DNA of 64,000 nucleotides from Streptomyces sp. WZ.A104 (GTDB lineage Bacteria; Actinomycetota; Actinomycetes; Streptomycetales; Streptomycetaceae): assembly GCF_002382885.1 (NCBI RefSeq), contig NZ_NWVL01000006.1:1-64000 (forward strand), written 5' to 3'. Under the pieces are notes generated by a model, which worked only from the letters and a program-made list of their open reading frames with translations, ran no database searches and was not told the origin of the DNA. The position numbers were made by a program, and so were the translations under genes. Each line of letters begins with the position of its first letter. Position 1 is the stretch's first letter. This document shows, in pieces, positions 17,925-27,251 of this stretch.

Positions 17925-19712
17925 TTACCGTGCCGGCGCCAGGAACTGGGTGGCGGCCAGGTGTGCGTACAGGCTGTCCTGGTCGAGGAGTTCTGTATGG
18001 GTGCCCGCCGCGCGTACGCGTCCTGCGTCCATCACCACGATCCGGTCGGCGTGGGTCACCGTTGAAAGGCGGTGTGCCACGACGAGGACGGTGGTCGATT
18101 GGGCGGCGTGCGTGATGACGTCGCGTACCGCGAGTTCGTTGACGGCGTCGAGCTGCGAGGTCGCCTCGTCCAGGAGCAGCAGCCGGGGTTTGCGCAGCAG
18201 GGCGCGGGCGATGGCGATGCGTTGTCGTTCACCGCCGGACAGTTTGGTGCCGCGGTGTCCGACGGGGGTGTCCAGGCCCTGCGGCAGGCGGTTGACCAGC
18301 GTGTCCAGCTTCGCTCGGACCAGGACGTCGTGGATGTCCTGGTCGGTGGTGTCGGGGGCCGCGAAGACCAGGTTCTCCCGCAGCGTCCCGGCCAGGACCG
18401 GAGCGTCCTGCTCCACGTATCCGATGGCGCCCCGCAGCTCGGGCAGAGACCAGTCCCGGACGTCCTTGCCGTCGATCAGGACCCGGCCTCCGGTTGTCTC
18501 GTAGAACCGCTCGATCAGGGCGAAGACCGTCGACTTGCCCGCTCCCGAGGGGCCGACGAAGGCCGTCATCCCGGCGCCCGGAATCTCGAAGTCGACCTGG
18601 TGGTGGACGGGTGGAAGGTCATCGCGGTAGCGGAAGCTCACGTCCTCGAAGCGGACCGACGCGGGGCCGTCGGCCGCCGCCGATGTCCCGGGACGCTCGG
18701 GGTGCTCCTGGGCCAGGGGCTCCATTTCAAGCCGCTCCACTGCGTCGATGCGGGTGATGGCCGCTGATCCCTCCTGATACGCGGAGGCCGACTGGACCAG
18801 TCTCTCCACCGGCTCGATGACGTAGAAGAGGTAGAGCAGGAAAGCGATCAGGGTGGATACGGGGATCTCTCCGGAGGCCACGCGTGCCCCGCCGACCCCG
18901 AGCACCGCGAGGAACGACAGCTGCATGGCCAGACCGACTGACCCCTCCGCCACCGCCTCCCACTTCGCACTTGTCACGCCGTGCCGCCACGACCGCTGCA
19001 GGGCCGCGTCGGCGACCGCGTTCTCGCGCTGTTCGGCACCTGACGCCTTGACCGTCCGTAGCGCGCCGAAGATCCGCTCGAGGACGGAGGAGACCTCTCC
19101 GACCGCCTCCTGCGCCCGTTCGGTGGCCTGCGCGATCCTGGGCATCACCAGGGCGACGGCTCCGCCGATCAGCACGCCCACACCCAGGGTGACGCCGAGT
19201 AGGACGGCGTCCATGAGGGCCATCATGACGATGGCCGCGACCAGGGTTATGGCGCCGGTGGCTCCGTTGACGAGCGCCTGGGTGGTGACGGCGCGCAGGA
19301 GCGTCGTGTCGGAGGTGACCCGGGACATGAGGTCGCCCGGCTGGTGCCGCTCGACCTCCGTGAGGCGCAGCCGCAGCAGCCGCCCGACCAGGGTGCGGCG
19401 GGCCGCCAGCACGACGGACTCCGCGGTCCGCTCCAGCACGTACGCGCCGAGCGCCTGGACCACAGCGCCCAGTAGTACGAGTGCGGTGAGGGCGAGGAGG
19501 ATCCTGCCGATCGTCTCACCGGAGCCCAGCCGGTCCACGAGGACCTTCGTGGCCAAGGGCTGGAGCAGTCCGCTTCCGGCCCCGATCAGGGTGAGCAGGG
19601 CGGCGAGCGCGACGGCCTTGCGGTGCGGTCGGAAATGGGCGTACAGCGCCTGGAACGTCTTCGGGGCGGTCAGGCGTGCGGTGTCGGCGGCCGACAGGTC
19701 GGTCGCGGTCAT
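17925..19712 (-). CDS. ABC transporter, fused permease and ATPase
   Basis: The 595-residue protein has an N-terminal six-helix ABC transmembrane domain (to about residue 330) and a C-terminal nucleotide-binding domain. Walker A is GPSGAGKST (about residue 387), the signature is LSGGERQRIAIARALL (about 490) and Walker B is LLLLDEAT, followed by an H-loop in VVAHRLSTV. This half-transporter layout is typical of homodimeric exporters of lipids, peptides or drugs (MsbA/LmrA type). The ATG follows AAGGGA. It sits among TerD and membrane-protein genes, all on the minus strand, so it may export a small molecule or peptide. The substrate cannot be told. Confidence 0.9.
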   Translation of the reverse strand: MTATDLSAADTARLTAPKTFQALYAHFRPHRKAVALAALLTLIGAGSGLLQPLATKVLVDRLGSGETIGRILLALTALVLLGAVVQALGAYVLERTAESVVLAARRTLVGRLLRLRLTEVERHQPGDLMSRVTSDTTLLRAVTTQALVNGATGAITLVAAIVMMALMDAVLLGVTLGVGVLIGGAVALVMPRIAQATERAQEAVGEVSSVLERIFGALRTVKASGAEQRENAVADAALQRSWRHGVTSAKWEAVAEGSVGLAMQLSFLAVLGVGGARVASGEIPVSTLIAFLLYLFYVIEPVERLVQSASAYQEGSAAITRIDAVERLEMEPLAQEHPERPGTSAAADGPASVRFEDVSFRYRDDLPPVHHQVDFEIPGAGMTAFVGPSGAGKSTVFALIERFYETTGGRVLIDGKDVRDWSLPELRGAIGYVEQDAPVLAGTLRENLVFAAPDTTDQDIHDVLVRAKLDTLVNRLPQGLDTPVGHRGTKLSGGERQRIAIARALLRKPRLLLLDEATSQLDAVNELAVRDVITHAAQSTTVLVVAHRLSTVTHADRIVVMDAGRVRAAGTHTELLDQDSLYAHLAATQFLAPAR

Positions 19713-19821
19713 GGTGGGTCCCTTTTGGTCGTCCGGTCGTCCGGGGCTTCCGGTCGTCCGGTCACTGCGGTCGCGGATCTGAGCACCGGGTCGTGCCGGT
19801 GTGTCATCGGGGGTCGGGTGT

Positions 19822-20091
19822 TCAGCCGGGCAGCCCGGTGAGGATCCCCCCGGCGTGGTGGACCAGGCCGGCGTACAGATCGGGCCGGAGGACCGCCAGG
19901 ATCCCGGCCGCAGCGAGGAAGACGAGGAGGCCGGCTTCCCGGCCGCCCCTGAGGTGTCCGTGCGACAGGCACCTGCCCGTCGCGCACCTCTTGCAGGGCG
20001 GCGCGGAAGGGGCGGCCGGGGCCTGTGCGCGGCCGTCGCGGTCCACTCGCTTGTCGTCCATGCGTCCAGGCTCGTCGAGGGGCCGACTCAT
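19822..20091 (-). CDS. small membrane protein with CxxC...C motif
   Basis: The product is 89 residues (or 79 from the ATG at 20061). A polar N-terminus contains PPCKRCATGRCLSHGH, with three Cys that could bind a metal. One hydrophobic segment follows (AGLLVFLAAAGILAVLRP), and the short tail is hydrophobic too (AGLVHHAGGIL). It lies between the ABC exporter gene (110 bp downstream) and the acyltransferase-like gene. Small single-span proteins in such settings are often accessory subunits, but there is no direct evidence here. Confidence 0.5.
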   Translation of the reverse strand: MSRPLDEPGRMDDKRVDRDGRAQAPAAPSAPPCKRCATGRCLSHGHLRGGREAGLLVFLAAAGILAVLRPDLYAGLVHHAGGILTGLPG

Positions 20092-20250
20092 GGGTATCCG
20101 GCAGTCATCCGGAGCGCATCCCCCAGGTGGCCGACGCAGACCCCCCAGGTGGCTGATGCGCCCACTGGGGAGGAAGGGGGTGCCGGCAGCGAGCCGCGCG
20201 GAATGTCCGGGCCGGGGTGGGGCACGAGGGCGAGCCACCCCGGCCGGACC

Positions 20251-21489
20251 TCATCGGATGTACTTCGCCGGCTTGGTGGCGGTGTTGAGCAGTGCCTCGA
20301 GCGGTCCGCGGCGGAAGAAGCGGGACCAGAGCGCAGCGAACACGCTCGCCCCGAGGATGAACATGAGCACGGGCGCCCAGGACACCTGGGTGCTTTCGCC
20401 AGCCGATACGCCGAGCATCGACTGTACGAGGAAGTGGCCGACGTAGGCCGTCAGGGACATGGTGCCCACGGCGATGACCGGCTTCGCCAGCCGCCGCAGG
20501 CGCGGAAGGCGGTCCATCAGCACCGTCGCGCCCACGATCACGAGGATGGCGACGCCGACGCTGCCGATGATGTCGAACGTGGTGCCGCTGTGCGGCCCGG
20601 CGGCGAGCAGTTCCGAGGCCTCCCTCCGGGGAGCCTCGAAGGATCCGCTGACGAAGGAAGACGCCTCCTCGGACCCGGCGGACGACTTCCCGCCCTCCGC
20701 CATGCTCCGCAGCGCGTCCTTACCCGCCAGCAGCGGGGACAGCCCGTACGCGCCCACGGTCAGGGCGGCACCGAGCGCGGCCAGGCGCCGCTGGACGGCG
20801 ACGGCCGACAGGTCGAGGCGGGCCAGCGCCATGCCGGCGACCACGAACGACATCCAGGTGATCGTCGGGTAGAAGCCGGTGAGCAGCAGGTCGAGCACGC
20901 CGACCTCGCTGAGCTTCTTGAGCGGGTCGTAGGCGTCGATGGTCTGCCGCACGGACTCGCTCACCTGCGAGTTCAGGACGAACGCCAGCTGCGGCGTGAC
21001 GAGGGCGAGCCCGGCCGCGGTGATCGCCAGGGCCTTGGCGGACAGCCGCAGCAGGGGCAGGGCGAAAAGGAAGTAGACACCGTAGAAGCCGAGGATGATC
21101 ACACCCCCGTACTCCGTCGCCAGCACGGTGCCCAGGGCCAGCAGGATGACGGCGCGGATCGCGATCCGGGCCTTCGCCTGCCGGCCGGCCAAGCCGGTCT
21201 TCGGCTCACGCCGTCCGGCGATCAGCATCAGCGAGAACCCGGCGAGGGTGGCGAAAAGGACCGACGAGTGCCCGTCGGCCAGGTACCGCACCCAGGCGCC
21301 GACGCCGGACGTCGCCGACAGCGCCGGGCCGATGTGGACGATGTACATGCCGAACACCGCCAACGCGCGGGCCAGGTCCACCCCGACGAGGCGTCCCATC
21401 GAGGGACCGCCCTGGGCCGGCACGGCGGACTTGGGCGGGGTTCGGGGCTCAGGAGGCGACGTCTCCTGGGGCGGCTGCATCTGTGTCAT
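20251..21489 (-). CDS. polytopic membrane protein (DUF418/DUF1624-like acyltransferase)
   Basis: The 412-residue protein has a Pro-rich cytoplasmic N-terminus, then about ten hydrophobic segments. The first is GRLVGVDLARALAVFGMYIV, with H in MYIVHIGP. This R/D-L-A-R-x-x-A-x-x-G-M-x-x-V-H pattern is typical of DUF418/DUF1624 family proteins, related to the heparan-alpha-glucosaminide N-acetyltransferase fold that moves acyl groups across membranes. A periplasmic Ser/Glu-rich loop lies at about residues 265-305. The start at 21489 removes about 100 codons of Arg/Pro noise. The substrate is unknown; modification of a cell-surface polymer is one possibility. Confidence 0.75.
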   Translation of the reverse strand: MTQMQPPQETSPPEPRTPPKSAVPAQGGPSMGRLVGVDLARALAVFGMYIVHIGPALSATSGVGAWVRYLADGHSSVLFATLAGFSLMLIAGRREPKTGLAGRQAKARIAIRAVILLALGTVLATEYGGVIILGFYGVYFLFALPLLRLSAKALAITAAGLALVTPQLAFVLNSQVSESVRQTIDAYDPLKKLSEVGVLDLLLTGFYPTITWMSFVVAGMALARLDLSAVAVQRRLAALGAALTVGAYGLSPLLAGKDALRSMAEGGKSSAGSEEASSFVSGSFEAPRREASELLAAGPHSGTTFDIIGSVGVAILVIVGATVLMDRLPRLRRLAKPVIAVGTMSLTAYVGHFLVQSMLGVSAGESTQVSWAPVLMFILGASVFAALWSRFFRRGPLEALLNTATKPAKYIR

Positions 21490-21828
21490 AGGGAGAATCT
21501 CGCGGTGACGCCAGGAGTCGGGCCATCCACCAGGCTTCGGTAACAGCCCCGCCGTTCGGCGGTGACCACCCCGCCGACCGGCGGGCCCGTGTCCCGACCG
21601 ATCCGGCAGGATCAGGCGGTCTCGGAGGTGTCGCCCGTGCAGGCCGGCGGGAGTGGGTGTCGCCCATGACAACCGTGTTGCTCGCCCAGTGGGTCCGGCC
21701 GAGCGCGGCCGTGTCCGCCCGGCCGAAGCCGTGGCCACCCCGGGAAAGGGGGCCAGTCGGCGGGGTGATGCGCAAGATGTGCGCATCACCCCGCCGGCCT
21801 TCAGCCCTCCAGCCCGTCTATCACGCCG
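21490..21828. other. 339-bp gap inside the transposon
   Basis: No coding frame is supported. The interval is upstream of the membrane-protein gene and downstream of a TerD gene, so it should hold a promoter and a terminator. I see no sequence that I could name with confidence. Confidence 0.35.
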
Positions 21829-22410
21829 TCACAGGTAGCTGTCGATGGCGGGCAGGAGCGCCTGGAAGGTTTCTCCGGACGCGGGTTCCCCGATGGCGAC
21901 CAGCATCCATCCCTCATCCAGTCGGGAGACCTTGGCCATGATCAGAGCGGTGTGGGAGCCGCCACCGGACAGGGTGTACCGGGCGAGTTCACTGCCCGTG
22001 GCCTCGTCCACCAGGCGGCAGTAGGCGTGTTCGACCTCGTCGAAGGTCACCCCGGTGAAGGAGTTGACGGTGAAGACGATCTGATCGACCTCCTGCGGGA
22101 TCCGCGTGAAGTCGACGGCTATGGTCTCGTCGTCACCCGGGCCATCACCGCCGGTGCGGTTGTCGCCGGAATGGGTCACCGCGCCGTAGGTGCTGACCAG
22201 GTCATTGAAGTAGACGACCTCGAGTACCTCACCGCCCGAATACAGCACTGCGGAGGCGTCGAGGTCGATCTCCTTGGGCCCGATCAGTTTTCCGAGGAAC
22301 CCCTTGCGCTGGGCTGCCTGCCAGCCCAGGCCCATGCGTACCCGGATGAGGGGGGTCGCGTCGGACTTGGCCAGACTGATCGTCTGGCCTTTGGTGAGGT
22401 TCACGGACAT
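21829..22410 (-). CDS. TerD-family protein (divergent)
   Basis: This 193-residue TerD-domain protein begins SVNLTKGQTISLAKSDATPL and keeps the calcium-binding IDLDASAVL and a related acidic loop (GDGPGDDETI). It diverges from the canonical TerD in the middle (VVYFNDLVSTYGAVTHSGD) and ends with MLVAIGEPASGETFQALLPA instead of the [12 protein letters not shown] segment. That ending is closer to the TerZ/TerA-side subfamily than to TerD proper. The start has a GGGAG ribosome site. It follows the canonical TerD gene by 131 bp in the same direction, so the two probably form one unit. Confidence 0.85.
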   Translation of the reverse strand: MSVNLTKGQTISLAKSDATPLIRVRMGLGWQAAQRKGFLGKLIGPKEIDLDASAVLYSGGEVLEVVYFNDLVSTYGAVTHSGDNRTGGDGPGDDETIAVDFTRIPQEVDQIVFTVNSFTGVTFDEVEHAYCRLVDEATGSELARYTLSGGGSHTALIMAKVSRLDEGWMLVAIGEPASGETFQALLPAIDSYL

Positions 22411-22541
22411 GAAGGCTCCCGGGATTGGATTGAGGGGGCTGGGGCCGGGCGAGTGCGGCGGCCCGGTGGGGCCCGCCGCCCGCACGTGGAAGGGGGCTTC
22501 CGCGTGGACGGCGCGGGCGGCGGGGGCTGGTTGCTCCGGCG

Positions 22542-23117
22542 TCAGAGATTGACACCGAAGTCCTGGGCGATACCGGCCAGGCCGGAGGCGTAGCCCTGGC
22601 CGACGGCGCGGAATTTCCACTCCGCGCCATTGCGGTACAGCTCGCCGAAGACCATCGCGGTCTCGGTGGCGGCGTCCTCGCTCAGGTCGTAGCGGGCGAG
22701 CTCGGCCCCGTCGTTCTCGTTCACCACCCGGATGTATGCCTGCCGCACCTGGCCGAAGTTCTGCGAGCGTGCGGTGGCGTCGTGGATGGAGACCGGGAAG
22801 ACGATCTTTGTCACCTCGGACGGAACGGCCGCGAGGTTCACCTTGATGACCTCGTCGTCGCCCTCGCCCTCACCGGTGAGGTTGTCGCCGGTGTGCTCGA
22901 CCGAACCGTCCGGGCTCTTGAGGTTGTTGTAGAAGACGAAGTGCGAGGAGGAGGGGGTCATGCCGCTCTCGTCGCACAGCAACGCGCTCGCGTCGAGGTC
23001 GTAGTCGGTACCGCTCGTGGTACGTACGTCCCAGCCGAGACCGACCAGCACCGCGGTCAGCCCCGGGGCCTCCTTGCTCAGCGATACGTTGCCGCCTTTG
23101 GACAGCGAAACACCCAT
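22542..23117 (-). CDS. terD: TerD-family tellurium-resistance/stress protein
   Basis: The 191-residue protein matches canonical TerD over its full length: [47 protein letters not shown], the acidic calcium loop GEGEGDDEV, and the C-terminal [19 protein letters not shown]. The start follows AAGGAGAGG. TerD binds Ca2+ and works with other Ter proteins at the membrane; in Streptomyces the family is linked to stress and development. Three members occur in this transposon but no TerB, TerC or TerF is visible, so a classical tellurite operon is not complete here. Confidence 0.92.
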   Translation of the reverse strand: MGVSLSKGGNVSLSKEAPGLTAVLVGLGWDVRTTSGTDYDLDASALLCDESGMTPSSSHFVFYNNLKSPDGSVEHTGDNLTGEGEGDDEVIKVNLAAVPSEVTKIVFPVSIHDATARSQNFGQVRQAYIRVVNENDGAELARYDLSEDAATETAMVFGELYRNGAEWKFRAVGQGYASGLAGIAQDFGVNL

Positions 23118-23355
23118 GGGGTCCTCTCCTTGCTCTTGGTGGGATCCGGTCCGGCCCGACGGTGCGGGACGGTGCCGGTGGACACATCTGTGGGGCGGGT
23201 GGCGCCAGGTGCGTCACCACGTCCGGGGCTTCACGTGGCGGACGCGAAGGGGTCCGCTCGGCGGTATCCGACTCGCCGCCGTCGGTGGTGCGGCGGCCCC
23301 TGCCGCAGGAGATGACACGGGCGATAGCGATGGCGCCGGGGCCGGACGAAGGGGG

Positions 23356-23511
23356 TCAGGACAGGGGCAGACCGACCGCGCGGAGCTGGATACGGGCGTA
23401 GTCGTGGACGTAGGACCGGGCGCTGTCGCTCGTCAGCGCCAGGACGGCGACGAGGACGGCGATGGCCGCGGCGGCAGCACCGGCGAGCAGGGTGCGGGTG
23501 GTGATCGACAT
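23356..23511 (-). CDS. small single-span membrane protein, 51 aa
   Basis: The product starts SITTRTLLAGAAAAAIAVLV, continues AVLALTS and ends in a short polar tail. A GGAG six bases before the ATG supports the start at 23511. One hydrophobic segment near the N-terminus could be a signal peptide or a membrane anchor. It lies between the sigma-factor gene and terD on the same strand. The function is unknown. Confidence 0.5.
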   Translation of the reverse strand: MSITTRTLLAGAAAAAIAVLVAVLALTSDSARSYVHDYARIQLRAVGLPLS

Positions 23512-23790
23512 CGGGGGCTCCATGCTTCTGTGCTCGGCCGACGCGCCGGCCAGGTGTCGGGATGGGCGTCCGCCGGACGGTCCGCAACCGCCCTGGTGGG
23601 GGCCGGTCGTCCGGAATCTCTCCTCTTGCGGAACTCCAGACTCACGTGCCGCCCGGGGTGGCCGGTATCCCACAGGTGTCCGGTTCTCCCCGCCGACCGG
23701 CGGGTGCGCCACCCGTCACCCGGCGGGCCCGCGGCAGCAGGCAGGGGCCCAAGGACCGGGGGGCGGCCACGGTGTGATGGGCGGCCGAGG

Positions 23791-24369
23791 TCATGCCGCA
23801 GCGGACAGCGGCTTCTGACGGGGCCGAGCGATCCCTCTCCCCGGCGGGCAGGTACCGGCTGCGGCATAGAAGTCCCGCTCGCGCCGCTCAAGCTCTTCCC
23901 TGAGCTGGATCAGCGCCCGGTGCAGGGTGCTCTTGACCGTGCCCGTCGCAAGACCGAGGAGTTGCGCGGTCTCCTCGATGCTCAGTTGAACCCAGTGACG
24001 CAGTACGACGATGCTGCGCTGCCGGGGGGTCAGTATGCCCAGGACGTCGAGGAGCAGGGCGCGGTCGGTGTACCGGTCCGTGCTGTCCTGGACGCTGGTG
24101 TCGGGGACGTGTGCGGTGAGCACTTCCTCGAATTTGCGGGCCCGCCACCAATCCGTCCGGGTATTGATCATCGCCCTGCGCAGGTAGGCGTCCGCGAGGT
24201 TCTTGTCGGCGATCTGGTCCCAACGGACGAAGGTCTGCGTGAAGGCGCTCTGGAGCAGGTCCTGGGCGTCCACCGGGTCAGGAACCAGGCGGCGGGCCGT
24301 GCGCAGCAGCGCGTCCTGCCTGAGCCGTACGTACTCCTCGAAGCCCAGAGCCTCGTTGCCGCTGAACAC
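23791..24369 (-). CDS. SigE-family ECF RNA polymerase sigma factor
   Basis: The 192-residue protein has region 2 (EEYVRLRQDALLRTARRLVP, DAQDLLQSAFTQTFVRW, then AYLRRAMINTRTDWWRARK) and region 4 (ILTPRQRSIVVLRHWVQLSI, then the HTH ETAQLLGLATGTVKSTLHRA). It lacks region 3, as in ECF factors. The arrangement is that of actinobacterial SigE-family factors. The GTG at 24369 follows GAGGAGG, and upstream codons are unlikely to be coding. No anti-sigma gene is obvious beside it. It may direct transcription of the transposon's own stress cargo. Confidence 0.88.
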   Translation of the reverse strand: MFSGNEALGFEEYVRLRQDALLRTARRLVPDPVDAQDLLQSAFTQTFVRWDQIADKNLADAYLRRAMINTRTDWWRARKFEEVLTAHVPDTSVQDSTDRYTDRALLLDVLGILTPRQRSIVVLRHWVQLSIEETAQLLGLATGTVKSTLHRALIQLREELERRERDFYAAAGTCPPGRGIARPRQKPLSAAA

Positions 24370-24684
24370 GTCCGCGTCCTCCTCGTTCCGGGGCCGGCGT
24401 GCGCCCGCACCGGTGGAGGGAGAGCGGCCCGTGGCGGTCGGAGGTGCCGGGATACCTCCGCGTCCGGCGGGATACGGGCGTGGTCGTGCCCGGCTGTGCC
24501 CCGCCCTGCCGTGCAAGCCTCGGACACGATCAGGCCGTGGAAGTATCCGCCGGGCGTCTGGAGCCCTTCCCCCACCTGGCTGACCGCGCCCCGCCGGGTG
24601 GCGGTCCCAGGGGCCGGGGCACACGACCGGCCAGTGGCTGCGCCGGCTGGAGGAGAGGCAGGGCCCAGGCGCGCTGTCGCTGTC
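24370..24684. other. 315-bp gap inside the transposon
   Basis: I see no supported gene. The interval lies upstream of the sigma-factor gene and downstream of the antiporter stop, so it should contain the sigma-factor promoter. Confidence 0.35.
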
Positions 24685-25971
24685 TCAGTCTCGGCGCTGG
24701 GTCATGGCGTTGTCCGCTCCACAGTCGTGGCCTTGAGGGGAAGACGGAGCCGAGGGGCGCGTGAGCAGGCGGGCGATGGTGGTCGAGCCGGCGCCGTGGA
24801 GCAGGACGCTGCCGAGGACGGTGAGGGTCATGGCGTACAGGGCGGCATCTGCGTAGGGGCCGTCGGGGAGGGCGTTGAAGGCGATCAGTCCGAACACGAT
24901 TGAGGTGGTGCCGCGTGGTCCGAGGGCTCCCAGCATGAGCCGTTCGCGCCAGGTGAAGTCCGATCCGAGGAAGGCGAGCAGGATCGGAACGATGCGTACG
25001 ACGGTCAGTGCGGCGGCGCAGAGCACGACGGTGGGCCAGTCGATGCCGCCGTCCAGCGTGAGCACCACGGCGTTTCCGAAGAAGAACCACATGCACATGG
25101 TCATGATCGAGTTGGTGTCCTCGATCAGCCGGAAGTCCGAGGTGTCGGGGGCTTGGGCGTCGTGTCGCCGGGTGGGGGCCTGGCGGACGTAACGGAAGGC
25201 GATTCCGCAGACGAAGGAGGCCACGAAGCCGTTGCCGCCGACCGCCACGGTCACGGTGTAGGCGAGCAGGGGCGCGAGGAGCACGAGGATCCGGCGTGAC
25301 TGTGCGGTCATCCAGTTCCTTCGGCCAGCCGAGTTCATCAGCCACCCGAGCAGCGGCCCCAGCGCGATGCCGACGGCGATTGCCTTCGCCGCGGACGGAA
25401 CGGCCGTGCCCAGCGCCTGCATGGGGGTGTGGGCTTGTGAGGTCGAGCCGGCCAGGATCAGCGCGAACAGGAAGACGGGCGACACGATCCCGTCGTTGTA
25501 GCCGCTCTCCACGTTGAGGAGGTTGCGCACCCGTGTCGCGATGCGCGTGTCGCGTACCAGGGTCTCGGCCGGGGCGAAGTCGGTCGGGACGACGATGCAT
25601 GCGATCAGCAGCAGGAGCACCGCGGGCAGCCCGGGCAGCAGCAGCGAGCCGAGCAGGACCATCGCGGCCAGACTCAGGGGCAGCGCCACCAGCAGTGCCC
25701 GGGCGGCCGCGCCGCGATCGTGGCCGAACAGGCGGCCGCCCGGCAGTTCGGTCGCGTCGACGAACAGCAGGACCGCCAGGATGACTTCGGCCACGTGCTG
25801 GGCGACCTGGGAGTTCAAGGTGGCGGCGATCTCGCTGTGGGTGAACATCCCGGTGATGACCCCCGCGAGGACCAGCACCAGTGGGGCCCTGAGGTGCCGC
25901 TGCTCCAGCCACCCGGCCACGAGTGACCAACCGGCGGTCGCAGCAGTAATGACGATCAAGGTGGGGATCAT
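24685..25971 (-). CDS. CPA1-type cation/proton antiporter
   Basis: The 428-residue membrane protein has about twelve hydrophobic segments and the landmarks of CPA1 Na+(K+)/H+ exchangers: PLVLVLAGVITGMF near the N-terminus, the ion-binding region PTDFAPAETLVRD, the conserved NVESGYNDGIVSPVF (the ES-x-x-ND motif) and a late LGPRGTTSIVFGLIAF. The C-terminal tail is short and hydrophilic with no TrkA-type domain. It would exchange cations for protons across the cytoplasmic membrane. It lies downstream of the two-component system and may be under its control, though a 152-bp gap separates them. Confidence 0.9.
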   Translation of the reverse strand: MIPTLIVITAATAGWSLVAGWLEQRHLRAPLVLVLAGVITGMFTHSEIAATLNSQVAQHVAEVILAVLLFVDATELPGGRLFGHDRGAAARALLVALPLSLAAMVLLGSLLLPGLPAVLLLLIACIVVPTDFAPAETLVRDTRIATRVRNLLNVESGYNDGIVSPVFLFALILAGSTSQAHTPMQALGTAVPSAAKAIAVGIALGPLLGWLMNSAGRRNWMTAQSRRILVLLAPLLAYTVTVAVGGNGFVASFVCGIAFRYVRQAPTRRHDAQAPDTSDFRLIEDTNSIMTMCMWFFFGNAVVLTLDGGIDWPTVVLCAAALTVVRIVPILLAFLGSDFTWRERLMLGALGPRGTTSIVFGLIAFNALPDGPYADAALYAMTLTVLGSVLLHGAGSTTIARLLTRPSAPSSPQGHDCGADNAMTQRRD

Positions 25972-26123
25972 GTGGATTCCGGTTCGGGACAACGGCGAGA
26001 ACAGGGGGAGAGGGAGTCGGCCTGGGTTCGCGTCGGCGCGTCGAGCGGGCGGCCCCCGCACCGACCAGGGGGTTGCCGACTGCCGACGGACCTGACTGCC
26101 GGTGCGGGGGTGGGGTGCGCGCG

Positions 26124-27251
26124 TCAGTCCGTGCGGGAGGGGATGCGTATCCGTACCCGGTAGCCGCCCTCGCCGGTCGGGCCGGACTCGAAGGTGCCGT
26201 GCAGGATGTCGGCGCGCTCCTTGAGGCCCAGCAGGCCCTGGTGTGCGCCGGGCAGGGGCAGCGAGGGGCGGGACGGCGGGCTGTTGGTGACCGTCACGCC
26301 GACGGCGTCGCCGTCGTGCCACAGCTCTACGGTCGCCGTGGCTCCGGGGGCGTGTTTGCGGACGTTGGTCAGTGCTTCCTGCACCGTGCGGTACAGAGCG
26401 CGCTGGGCGGGCGTGCCCACAGTGGCGGGGAGATCGCCCGTCAGCTCCGCTTCGATGCCGCTGGACGCCACCAGTCTGCGCAGGTCGGCGAGGGTGGGCT
26501 GCGGGGTGAGTTCCGTCGCGGCTCCACCGGAGGCGCGCAGCAGCGTGACCATGGTGCGCAGTTCGTCGAGCGTGTCCACGCTCAGGGAGCGGATGGTGCG
26601 TGCCGCTTCCCTGCTGCCCGGGTCCTTGGCCGCGACTTGCATGGCTCCGGCCTGAATCGCGATCAGGCTGACCTGGTGGGAGACGACGTCGTGCATCTCG
26701 CGGGCCAGCTGGGCGCGTTCCCGGGCCAGGACTGCCTGCGCGTGCAGCTCGCGTTCGTGCTCCCGCGCATCCTCGATCTCCACCAGACGCCGTGCCAAGT
26801 CCCTGCGCGCCTGGACCAACTGGCCCAGCAGGACCGGAGCGGTGGCCGTCGCCAGGTTGTACAGCAAGTAGATCAGCGTCCAGGCCCGGCCGCTCGACGG
26901 GTCATCGTTCAGCGGAGAGTGCACCGCCATGGCGGCAGCGGACAAGAAGACGCATACGCCGAGCAGGCGACGGTCCCGCGTCCGTTCGGCAAGGGCGTAC
27001 AGGGCGGCGACCGGGGCGACCAGGATGTCCTGGACCAGGGTGGCCGGCAGGGTGAGCAGGAAGGCGGCCAGCGGGAACCGCCGACGCAGGGCCAGTGCGC
27101 CACACGCGATCGTGGCGAGTGCGATGCCGAGCGGGGTACCGTCCCCGAGGCTGAGCCATGCGTCCAGCGCGGCGAGGGCGACCAGAGCGGCATCCCGCGC
27201 AGGTGGCGGTACTCGGTTCCACAGCCGCTTCCCCTCAGGCATGGCGCTCAT
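26124..27251 (-). CDS. sensor histidine kinase (NarL/HisKA_3 type)
   Basis: The 375-residue protein has an N-terminal membrane domain with about five hydrophobic segments and a short coiled-coil linker (RRDLARRLVEIEDAREHERE). The HisKA_3 dimerisation box is REMHDVVSHQVSLIAIQAGA, with the phospho-accepting His. A C-terminal ATPase domain follows (EALTNVRKHAPGATATVEL, then GLLGLKERADIL). This is the layout of actinobacterial NarL-type kinases. Its ATG overlaps the stop of the response-regulator gene (ATGA), so the two are co-translated. The stimulus is unknown; the lack of an extracellular domain suggests sensing at the membrane. Confidence 0.92.
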   Translation of the reverse strand: MSAMPEGKRLWNRVPPPARDAALVALAALDAWLSLGDGTPLGIALATIACGALALRRRFPLAAFLLTLPATLVQDILVAPVAALYALAERTRDRRLLGVCVFLSAAAMAVHSPLNDDPSSGRAWTLIYLLYNLATATAPVLLGQLVQARRDLARRLVEIEDAREHERELHAQAVLARERAQLAREMHDVVSHQVSLIAIQAGAMQVAAKDPGSREAARTIRSLSVDTLDELRTMVTLLRASGGAATELTPQPTLADLRRLVASSGIEAELTGDLPATVGTPAQRALYRTVQEALTNVRKHAPGATATVELWHDGDAVGVTVTNSPPSRPSLPLPGAHQGLLGLKERADILHGTFESGPTGEGGYRVRIRIPSRTD